From Anaerolineae bacterium (GTDB taxonomy: Bacteria > Chloroflexota > Anaerolineae > Anaerolineales > Anaerolineaceae): a stretch of DNA of 43,884 nucleotides. The notes under the pieces were generated by a model. The model saw only the letters and a list, made by a program, of their open reading frames with translations. It was not told the DNA's origin and searched no databases. Shown piece by piece: positions 8,888-16,844 of the stretch. The position numbers and the translations under genes are program-made. Where the stretch lies: contig JABLXM010000010.1 in assembly GCA_013177815.1 (NCBI GenBank), positions 1 to 43,884 on the forward strand, read 5' to 3'. Numbering within the stretch: position 1 is the stretch's first letter; each line of letters begins with the position of its first letter.

Positions 8888-10900
8888 TCAGGCCGGTACA
8901 CTCGCCGTTTTGGGCAGTTTACCTAAGGTTTCCAGTTCATCAGCAACATCTTTCAGGTCCAACGATTCCAAGTGTTCTCGGGTAGGCCAGCCGGTCTCGC
9001 GGTCCCAACCCAGATACTCATAGAAGTTACCTGTGGTTACCTTAAACTTTTCGGCGTCATAGGTACCATAGGTGCGTGGAATGATCTCCTCGAATTCCAT
9101 TTGAGCCGTCCGATTGTAATCACGAATTTGAATTGCGCGGAACAGCGTGTTGACGCGTTCACCGGCTTTGAAAAGCTCGTCTTCGGTCATTTTTTGACCG
9201 GTCACTGAAGAAAAGATTCTAGATTCGACTGCTGTCGTCCAAGTGCCTTCGCCAACTTGCTCGTCAAATTGCCAGCCCATATAATTACGAAGCGGGAACA
9301 TAAAGCACTCGGGTAAACAATCGATGATTGTTCCGCGAACCGTGCTCAATTTCGCCCATTTCAATGGAAATTCGGCAGTGTATGGATCTTCTTGTTTTGT
9401 CATTGCTTTCATTACAAAATTCTGAAAATCCTGATGTGCCCAATCTGGCCACTTGTTGTGATGTGGGTCACGCGTATCAATCATCCAGTTAAGCATGCTG
9501 GGCAGGTTCATTGGGAAAGGCATTTCCGTCCCCAGGCTTCGGGCGGTGTAACCCCACCCGCCGAGAACGGCGACCGGGAGCTTCATTTTTCCACCCTGCC
9601 AAGCAGCGCCTCTGGCTGCCTCTGGACCTTCGTATATGGTATGAGCGTAAACATCTGCTCCAAGCTTCTCGGTAGTCCGGCGTAATCCTTCTGCTAATTG
9701 GTCGCCAAAACCCTGTCGGTATGCAATCATATTTAACAGCTTAACCCACCATTCTACTGAGCGCACATCCGTGGGCATACCGACAAGCGATTCGGTATCA
9801 ATTCCGACCGCTTTGGTATAGTACAACCAGGGCACAATTCCATAGACAATTTCAAAGTGCCCAAACCCTAACTGTTCAGCGAGCTCATGAATTTCAAAGC
9901 CCTTGGCGAATTTGTCACCCTCTTCGGCATGGAAAAACTGTTCATAGCGGGTATGGTTACAGCCGGTCATCGCGTGCAAAAGTCCGGGGTGAGTCGTAGC
10001 CGGTACATCCCTGAGTTCATAGAATCCGCAACCGTGCAAGCAGCCTAACCCACACGAGTGACTGAGATAGGCATAAGGTTTGTTGTATACCAAGCCCATC
10101 CAGTTAATCGAGAAGTTTGGTTTTTCGTTGGGTCCGACCCAAGACCACCAGAAGGGGTTGTGTTCCTTATCTGCAAGGTTTTCTTTGATCCAAGGATGAT
10201 TGATTTTCTTGGGGAAGATATCTTCCGTTACCTTCAAAAGGGCTTCAGGATCGGCAACTTTGACCTGATGTTTGCCTTTGGTCAACGTAATGGCTTTCAG
10301 ATTCTTTGAACCCATAACCGCGCCCATACCGCCTTGACCGGTGGCACTGTGAATGCCACAGCCGATAATCGCAAAACGAACCAGATTCTCACCTGCCGGT
10401 CCAATTCCATAAGAGGTGGAGCCTTCGCCATGCCGTTTATGCAGAATTTCCTGAGCATCAACCAACCCCATCCCCCACAGATCTTGCGCTGACCGGAGTT
10501 CGGGTCCTTCGCTGGTGATGAGGAGGTAGGTTGGTTCCGGGGCTTTCCCCTCGAGAATGATGCCATCATATCCCAGCCACTTCAATTGGGTCGGGAAAGC
10601 TCCACCGATACTGGAGTTGGTATATTGCTCCGGGTAACTATAGGGAGAAATGCTGACAAATTCACCCCGACCGCTGGAAGGCGCCGCAGTTCCACCCGTC
10701 ACGCCAACGGTAAAGATCAGTTTATTTTCAGGGTCAAAAGCCTTGATTCCCGATTTCATCTCTTCCCACCAGATGCGGTGAGCTACGCCCATTCCACCAA
10801 TATACTTGGGAACGTATTTCATCGTATCCACAGTCGAGAAGGTTCCTTCGGTGAGGTTTACTCTCAAAATCTTTCCAGTCCATCCAAATTGTTCATTCAT
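8888..10900 (-). CDS. Aldehyde ferredoxin oxidoreductase (AOR) family tungsten/molybdenum-bis-pterin enzyme
   Basis: 670 aa; GWTGKILRVNLTEGTFSTV, GGMGVAHRI, GRGEFVSISPYSYPEQYTNSSIGGAFPTQLKWLGYDGIILEGKA, SHSCGLGCLHGCGFYE, CLPECF. Confidence 0.9.
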   Translation of the reverse strand: MNEQFGWTGKILRVNLTEGTFSTVDTMKYVPKYIGGMGVAHRIWWEEMKSGIKAFDPENKLIFTVGVTGGTAAPSSGRGEFVSISPYSYPEQYTNSSIGGAFPTQLKWLGYDGIILEGKAPEPTYLLITSEGPELRSAQDLWGMGLVDAQEILHKRHGEGSTSYGIGPAGENLVRFAIIGCGIHSATGQGGMGAVMGSKNLKAITLTKGKHQVKVADPEALLKVTEDIFPKKINHPWIKENLADKEHNPFWWSWVGPNEKPNFSINWMGLVYNKPYAYLSHSCGLGCLHGCGFYELRDVPATTHPGLLHAMTGCNHTRYEQFFHAEEGDKFAKGFEIHELAEQLGFGHFEIVYGIVPWLYYTKAVGIDTESLVGMPTDVRSVEWWVKLLNMIAYRQGFGDQLAEGLRRTTEKLGADVYAHTIYEGPEAARGAAWQGGKMKLPVAVLGGWGYTARSLGTEMPFPMNLPSMLNWMIDTRDPHHNKWPDWAHQDFQNFVMKAMTKQEDPYTAEFPLKWAKLSTVRGTIIDCLPECFMFPLRNYMGWQFDEQVGEGTWTTAVESRIFSSVTGQKMTEDELFKAGERVNTLFRAIQIRDYNRTAQMEFEEIIPRTYGTYDAEKFKVTTGNFYEYLGWDRETGWPTREHLESLDLKDVADELETLGKLPKTASVPA

Positions 10901-10913
10901 TGCATCACCTCCT

Positions 10914-11393
10914 CTAGTACTTTTTCAATTCAAGGCACATTGTCGGGCACATCTGCACGCAGATCGGTCCTTCGGGTCGGTCTTTGCACAGATCACACAT
11001 GATGGCTTTTTTCTTGACGCTGTTGAAGTTGATCGGCGCCGGATCAAAAGGACATGCCTTGATGCATAACTTGCAGCCAGTACACAAATCTTCGACGATG
11101 AACCGAGCACCGGTAACTTCGTCTACCTGGATGGCTCCAACTGGGCAAGCCGCCATGCAAGATGGTGAGATGCACTGTTTACAAGTGCGTACGTAATAAT
11201 CACCCGTGAAAGTTTCGCTAATCTCCCAGATTCGATTAAGTTCAGCACCGCAGGCACCTTCATGAATCATGGCACAGTACAGCTCGCAGACTTTACAATC
11301 CTGGCAAGCTGAAATTTCCGGGTCCACCATTCCAATGTAACCTTTGGCTTTGGGAACAGAGCGAGAATCGATGGTTACGTCTTTTACCTTCAT
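10914..11393 (-). CDS. Four-[4Fe-4S] cluster ferredoxin-type electron-transfer subunit
   Basis: Start at MKVKDVTIDSRS (11393; SD AAGGAGG). Four Cys clusters: CQDCKVCELYC, CKQCISPSCMAAC, CTGCKLCIKAC, CDLCKDRPEGPICVQMC. Confidence 0.9.
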   Translation of the reverse strand: MKVKDVTIDSRSVPKAKGYIGMVDPEISACQDCKVCELYCAMIHEGACGAELNRIWEISETFTGDYYVRTCKQCISPSCMAACPVGAIQVDEVTGARFIVEDLCTGCKLCIKACPFDPAPINFNSVKKKAIMCDLCKDRPEGPICVQMCPTMCLELKKY

Positions 11394-11539
11394 TGAACAC
11401 CTCCTTGGAAAATACTTTGGTTTGTGCCTATGGATTTTTACAAAAGGGCATAAACACATTTTGTAAAACACAACACATTTTATTCAAAGCTTCGTTCAGG
11501 GTTTACTTTTGTATTCTCCACCTTTCCTTTCTTGAAAAT

Positions 11540-11592
11540 AAAGGAGCCATAGCGCTCAACAATTCTTCATTGTTGATTACTATGGCTCCTTT
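11540..11592. promoter_or_regulatory. Two-tier inverted repeat upstream of the AOR operon (candidate attenuator)
   Basis: AAAGGAGCCATAG-cgct-CAACAAT-tcttc-ATTGTTG-atta-CTATGGCTCCTTT: 13-bp perfect stem, 4x4 internal loop, 7-bp stem, 5-nt loop; on the minus strand followed by ATTTTC. Confidence 0.75.
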
Positions 11593-11708
11593 TCAAATTC
11601 GGGAGGCAAAGGAATTACTCCCTTTACCCAATGTTCTCAAGAACCACGTGGGTTCACTGAGAATCGGAGCGCTGATTCAATTGCTTGCAAGGATTAATTT
11701 CATTAACG

Positions 11709-11736
11709 ATTATATAGATTCAGAATACTGTTTGAA
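11709..11736 (-). promoter_or_regulatory. Candidate sigma70-type promoter for the ferredoxin-AOR-FAD-fdhD operon
   Basis: Minus strand TTCAAA-N16-TATAAT (perfect -10, 4/6 -35). Confidence 0.45.
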
Positions 11737-11772
11737 TAGATAGATGATGACCAATGTTTTTAGGTCGAGCGC

Positions 11773-11801
11773 TTGACTTATTGTGCATTGTGCACTATGA
11801 T
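11773..11801 (+). promoter_or_regulatory. Candidate sigma70-type promoter of the PucR-like regulator
   Basis: TTGACT-N17-TATGAT; spacer contains tandem ATTGTGC ATTGTGC. Confidence 0.6.
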
Positions 11802-11829
11802 TTAAAAATAGCGGTTAACGGAAAAATCC

Positions 11830-13290
11830 ATGAAATTGAGCATGTTTATCCTGGCAGATTGGTTGGAGAAATACAAACCCACCATCAGCATTACTGGAGG
11901 GCTGCCCGTATTATCGGGCGCCAGAATTTGCTCTGACTGTTCTTTTGATGGCGATGATTCCGTCCTTTTAATCGGACGTGCTGCAGATCTTTTCCCCGAG
12001 AAATATCAGGGCGAGCAAGTCATTTGCAAGAACAAGGAAGATTGGATCCTGATCGACTCGATCAATGTTAATGAAGTACTGAACGATGTTCTCAAAGCCA
12101 TTGAATTCTATAACGATTGGGAGTTCAATCTGAAAGAGGCAGCTTTTTCGAATGAATCATTTCAAATGCTGATCGATATAAGCTACCCGATTTTTAAAAA
12201 CCCCATTTTCATGGTGGATTGGTTCGGTAAGGTGCTTGGACTGACCACTCAGAGTGAAGCGAAGATGGACGGGACCGTCTGGAATTACATGCGTACGAAT
12301 GGCTATCTTCCTGCCTATGTGTACGATGTGGTCAAGATGAGCAGCAAGCAATTTAGAGATATCGAAAACAACAAAGACGTCTTCTACCTGGAAATTCCAG
12401 ATTTTGATTATCAGTGCTTTCACTGTACTGTTTTCGTAGAGAACAAACCTTATTTGAATTTTGAAATATCAGAAAATGAAACTCGGCTGACGGAAAGCAC
12501 GAGGCAATTAGCAGAAATCCTGCGACAAGCTGTAGTCATTAAACTTCGATTTAGCGACACATCAGCCTTTAACCCTTCGGCTCAGACATTGCTTTCGGAA
12601 ATTCTGTATGGAAAACCGTACCTTCAAGAAGCATTAAACCAAGTTCTTTTTAAGCTTGGTTGGGTACATACAAAAAGCTGGTACTTGACCACTTTTCTTA
12701 ATCCCTTTTCAGGCGGAATGTCTGGAATGGTCTTATTGCAGCAGCTTGGACGAGAACTTCCGAAGGGCTATTGTTTCGAATGGGAAAGCCAGATCATTAT
12801 GCTGATGGACTGCAAAGATTGGGAAGAGTTCTTACCTGTGTTCACAATATTTTTACAGGATACCTCATTTTCCGCAGGCGTTTCATTGCCATTTAGCGAT
12901 TTTAAAGATATTCCGATCGCATTGAAACAAGCCAAAGCAGCCTTATTCTATTCCAAACGGGATTCTGGTCTGAGTATGATTGTAGATCATGCCTTGGATT
13001 ACATACTGAATGAATTTTCACAAAATTTTAAAAGCGAAGGCTTGATTCATCCTGCCCTTGAAACACTTGAGAATTATGACCTTGAAAATAACAGCGAGCT
13101 TTCAAAGACTTTGTATGTGTATCTAAAAAATGAACGGAGCATGAACGTGACTGCCAAGGCGTTGTTCATCCACCGCAACACTCTGCGCTACCGCCTGGAA
13201 CAGATCGGTCAGTTGATCAATGTTGACCTGGATGATTCCGACATCAGAATGTATCTTCTGCTTTCTTACCCTATGAGGTGCCGAAAGTAA
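11830..13290 (+). CDS. PucR/CdaR-family transcriptional regulator
   Basis: 486 aa; C-terminal PucR HTH: LYVYLKNERSMNVTAKALFIHRNTLRYRLEQIGQLINVDLDDSDIRMYLLLS. Confidence 0.88.
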   Translation: MKLSMFILADWLEKYKPTISITGGLPVLSGARICSDCSFDGDDSVLLIGRAADLFPEKYQGEQVICKNKEDWILIDSINVNEVLNDVLKAIEFYNDWEFNLKEAAFSNESFQMLIDISYPIFKNPIFMVDWFGKVLGLTTQSEAKMDGTVWNYMRTNGYLPAYVYDVVKMSSKQFRDIENNKDVFYLEIPDFDYQCFHCTVFVENKPYLNFEISENETRLTESTRQLAEILRQAVVIKLRFSDTSAFNPSAQTLLSEILYGKPYLQEALNQVLFKLGWVHTKSWYLTTFLNPFSGGMSGMVLLQQLGRELPKGYCFEWESQIIMLMDCKDWEEFLPVFTIFLQDTSFSAGVSLPFSDFKDIPIALKQAKAALFYSKRDSGLSMIVDHALDYILNEFSQNFKSEGLIHPALETLENYDLENNSELSKTLYVYLKNERSMNVTAKALFIHRNTLRYRLEQIGQLINVDLDDSDIRMYLLLSYPMRCRK

Positions 13291-13648
13291 AAAAAAACAG
13301 AACGGGCTATTCTTTGAATTGAATGGTCAGAGAAATTTATTCAAGCATCATATCAAGTAAACTGCTGCCGACTCGTGATTTAATTTGGAATGACTCTACC
13401 CGGAAAATGATCTTCTTTACTTCTCTCGTGCGCACCAAGCTGTATATGCGTGTGCTAGCTCCGGCTACCAGACCAAGCTATAAACAAAAAATTTAAGAAG
13501 TTTTTTTGCAAGATATCTTAGTGATAGTTGCAGAGAGGGAATTTTTTAGGGGAGGTGTTGGAGCCGATACCGATGGTCAATGAAGCGCAAACGGTAAGCT
13601 TGTATAATAGCGTGGTTGCATGTTTTAGATTTTGGATTGGATGACGGG

Positions 13649-14446
13649 ATGATGGAAGAGATCAAACCAGAGTTGGTCGAAGCATGGCTGCGAGAAGCCG
13701 GCGCGCTGGCGCTGCAATTTGCAGCCCGACCGGACATGACCGCGGAACATAAGGCAGATAATTCGCTGGTGACCGAGGCGGACCTGGCGGTGGAGCGATT
13801 GCTGGTCGCGCGGATCCAGGATACTTATTCCGGACATGCTATCATCGGCGAGGAGGCGACGCGCCAGAGTGGGAGTGAATACGCCTGGGTGATTGATCCG
13901 ATCGATGGCACCAGTGCGTTCTTCCTGGGCGCGCCGACCTGGTGCGTCTCGCTGGGCGTGCTGCGGGATGGACAACCGCACCTGGGCATGGTCTATGTGC
14001 CCTATACGGACGAATTGTTCATCAGCCGGGATGGGCAGACCAGCCGCAACGGGCACCTGCTAAGCGTCAGTAGCGCAACCAAGTTGAATCGCGACACGCT
14101 GTTCTGTGTATCGACATTGGCGCACCAGTTGTATCCCATGAAAGGCTTCCCGGGGCGACTGTATTCGTTTGGCAGTTGTGTGTATCAGAATTGCCTGGTG
14201 GCGCGCGGTGCTGTGTGCGGCACGCTCAGCCGGAGCCCGCGATTGTGGGACCTGGCGGGCGCGCTGCCGCTGGTGCGCGGGGCGGGCGGCGATATGGTCT
14301 ATCTTTCCGGCGAGCCGGTGGTGCTGGCAGATTTGATGGATGGCAGCCCGGTACACCAGCCAGTGCTTTCGGCGCCACCGCAGTTGATCGAGCTGCTGCT
14401 GGCGATCATCCGTCGGTCGGCGGTGGCGGGAAATGGCGGGGGATAA
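13649..14446 (+). CDS. Inositol monophosphatase family protein
   Basis: IIGEEATRQSG, WVIDPIDGTSAFFLGAPTWCVSLGVL, LWDLAGALPLVRGAGGD motifs; internal Met at 13649 preferred over 13616. Confidence 0.9.
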   Translation: MMEEIKPELVEAWLREAGALALQFAARPDMTAEHKADNSLVTEADLAVERLLVARIQDTYSGHAIIGEEATRQSGSEYAWVIDPIDGTSAFFLGAPTWCVSLGVLRDGQPHLGMVYVPYTDELFISRDGQTSRNGHLLSVSSATKLNRDTLFCVSTLAHQLYPMKGFPGRLYSFGSCVYQNCLVARGAVCGTLSRSPRLWDLAGALPLVRGAGGDMVYLSGEPVVLADLMDGSPVHQPVLSAPPQLIELLLAIIRRSAVAGNGGG

Positions 14447-14492
14447 AAAATACCTTGCAGGCGTTCTTGATGTTGCGAACGTGCTGCAAGGT
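14441..14492 (-). terminator. Rho-independent terminator of tRNA-Leu, overlapping the 3' end of the convergent IMPase gene
   Basis: Minus strand ACCTTGCAG...(GTTC/GAAC inner pairing)...CTGCAAGGT followed by ATTTTTTATCC, about 20 nt past the tRNA 3' end. Confidence 0.75.
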
Positions 14493-14511
14493 GCGCGTGA
14501 TATAATCCCAA

Positions 14512-14593
<82 letters not shown>

Positions 14594-14646
14594 TTGCGTT
14601 AGAGTATACCCAATCTTCATGGAAGGGTCAAGGTATTATCTGGCTT

Positions 14647-15717
14647 ATGCGATTAGGGATCATCGGTCTGCCGCAATCCGGTAAAACTACCTTGTTCAAC
14701 GCGCTGACGCGCGGCGATGCGCCAACCGGCGCCATCTCCGGTAAGCTGGAGGTGCACACCGCGGTGGTGGACGTGCCCGACCCGCGGGTGGATACGCTTT
14801 CTGCCATGTTCAAACCCAAGAAGACCATCTATGCCAAGGTGACTTACTCTGATATTGCCGGGCTGGATGGCAGCGCCGGTCGCAGCGGCATCTCCGGCAC
14901 GCTGCTGAACCAACTGACACAGGTGGATGGATTCATCCAGGTGGTGCGTTGCTTCGAAGACGAAAACGTCCCGCATCCCAACGGTAGCGTCGATCCGCAG
15001 CGTGACCTCGCCACCATGGACGGCGAGTTCCTGCTGAATGACCTGATTGCGGTGGAGCGCAAGCTGGAGCGCCTGGCGGAAGAGCGCAAGAAGGGCGGTG
15101 GGCGCGACAAAGGCGCCATCGAGCGAGAACAGGCATTGTTCGAACGGCTGGCAGCGGCGTTGAACGCCGAAAAGGTGCTACGTGACATCAAGCTGAGCGC
15201 CGAAGAAGAAAAGATGCTTTCGGGCTTCGGTTTTCTCTCGCGCAAACCGATGCTGGTGGTGCTGAACCTGGCGGAAAGCCAGGTAGAGCCGCACATCGAT
15301 TACCCGCATGCACGCAGTCAGGTGGTGGCATTGCAGGGCAAACTGGAGATGGATCTGGCGCAATTACCGCCGGAGGATATGGCGGCGTTTCTGGATGAAT
15401 ACGGCATCAGCGAACCCAGCCTCAACCGCATGATCCGGCTTTCCTATGACCTGCTGGGGTTGCAGTCCTTCTTTACGGTGGGACCGGACGAGGTGCGCGC
15501 CTGGACGGTGCGCCGCGGCGCCACTGCACCGGAAGCCGCCGGCGAGGTGCACACCGACCTGCAGAAAGGCTTCATCCGTGCGGAAGTGGTGGCATACGAT
15601 GACCTGGTGACGTTGGGGGGCATGAACGAGGTGAAAGCCAAAGGTAAAATGCGATTGGAAGGCAAGGAGTACATCGTCCAGGATGGGGATGTGATGACGA
15701 TCAGGTTCAATGTATAA
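14647..15717 (+). CDS. ychF: Obg-like/YchF-type GTPase with C-terminal TGS-like domain
   Basis: MRLGIIGLPQSGKTTLFNALTRG, SDIAGLDGSAG, C-terminal MRLEGKEYIVQDGDVMTIRFNV. Confidence 0.88.
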   Translation: MRLGIIGLPQSGKTTLFNALTRGDAPTGAISGKLEVHTAVVDVPDPRVDTLSAMFKPKKTIYAKVTYSDIAGLDGSAGRSGISGTLLNQLTQVDGFIQVVRCFEDENVPHPNGSVDPQRDLATMDGEFLLNDLIAVERKLERLAEERKKGGGRDKGAIEREQALFERLAAALNAEKVLRDIKLSAEEEKMLSGFGFLSRKPMLVVLNLAESQVEPHIDYPHARSQVVALQGKLEMDLAQLPPEDMAAFLDEYGISEPSLNRMIRLSYDLLGLQSFFTVGPDEVRAWTVRRGATAPEAAGEVHTDLQKGFIRAEVVAYDDLVTLGGMNEVKAKGKMRLEGKEYIVQDGDVMTIRFNV

Positions 15718-15798
15718 AGCAGGGAACGAAGTAGAGTAAAGGGTAAGAAATAAATTCTCAAGCGGGTGAGGCACCCTCCACGATCTATGCGTCGTGAG

Positions 15799-16623
15799 TT
15801 ACGGATTCTTGCACTGCATCTGCCGGCACAACGCATCGAAATCCACCCGCGAGGTCATATCCAAGCTGAGCGGCGTCACCGAGACCTGGCGGTCGATTGC
15901 CAGGGCGTAAATATCGCTGTCCTTTTCCAGGGCTTGAAGGTCGACAACGCGCTGCCCGTAGATGGCGCCGGGCTGATCCCAGGATTGCCGCGGTGTGGCG
16001 ATGGCGGTGTAGTAACGATGGGAAGCCAACCGGGTGATGCGCCAGGGCGTTGCGGGTGTGGCATCGTGAGGGACATCTACCTTCAGCAAGTGCACGTCCG
16101 ACGGCAGTTGACGGTCGAGCAGGACTTCGCCGAACAGGTAGGTGAAGTGTGCTGCAGTGGAGAAATCGATCTCGGGCGAGTTATCCAGGTATTCATCGAT
16201 GTTGACCAATTCCAGGGAGATTGCCAGGGCAGGAATGCCGAAGGAAGCTGCCTCGATGGCGGCGCCGACCGTGCCGGATATAGTGATGCTGGTGCCCATA
16301 TTCTCTCCATAGTTGATGCCCGAAACAACCAGGTCCGGGCGGCGCGGCATGATCTCGACCACGGCGTGCAGCACTGCCTGGGCAGGGGAACCTCCAACGG
16401 CGTAGACCTCCCACTCATCGCCGCCGACGGTTATGCGCGCAGGTTCGATCTTTCCGTCAGAGATGATCGGCAGGCTGCGACCGGTTGAAGATTGCTGCTC
16501 GCGTGGGGCGACTACGGTGACATAACCCAACCTGGATAGGGCAGCGGCGGCTGCCCACAGCCCGGGAGAGTGGATGCCGTCGTCATTCACTAACAGGATC
16601 TGACGTTGTTCGGATTTTGGCAT
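15799..16623 (-). CDS. surE: 5'/3'-nucleotidase SurE
   Basis: ILLVNDDGIHSPGLWAAA, VVAPREQQSSTGRSL, PDLVVSGINYGENMGTSITISGTVGAAIEAASFGIPALAISLE. Confidence 0.95.
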   Translation of the reverse strand: MPKSEQRQILLVNDDGIHSPGLWAAAAALSRLGYVTVVAPREQQSSTGRSLPIISDGKIEPARITVGGDEWEVYAVGGSPAQAVLHAVVEIMPRRPDLVVSGINYGENMGTSITISGTVGAAIEAASFGIPALAISLELVNIDEYLDNSPEIDFSTAAHFTYLFGEVLLDRQLPSDVHLLKVDVPHDATPATPWRITRLASHRYYTAIATPRQSWDQPGAIYGQRVVDLQALEKDSDIYALAIDRQVSVTPLSLDMTSRVDFDALCRQMQCKNP

Positions 16624-16758
16624 AAGAACTTCTCAAGTTTTAGATGAATTTTACCTTATCGCGGAAAATCTTGACCCCTGACAACAACCTAATCAGATAC
16701 AACTATCCAAATAAGAGTGATAGGGTAAATATCATAAAAAAAAGTGACATTATTAATA

Positions 16759-16786
16759 TTGATTTAATCTTATAAGTCAATATAAT
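16759..16786 (+). promoter_or_regulatory. Promoter with embedded operator upstream of the multiheme cytochrome operon
   Basis: TTGATT-N16-TATAAT; -35/spacer is the inverted repeat TTGATTTA-atctta-TAAGTCAA (7/8 pairs). Confidence 0.6.
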
Positions 16787-16844
16787 AGTAAATAGTGGTT
16801 AAATTTTTACACCTGATTTAGAAAAGGAGAAGAGACACCAGAAT

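Noticed and set aside
11540-11592. Possible CRISPR repeat or MITE
   Set aside because: Only one copy was seen in the window, with no spacer periodicity and no flanking target-site duplication; treated as a regulatory hairpin instead.
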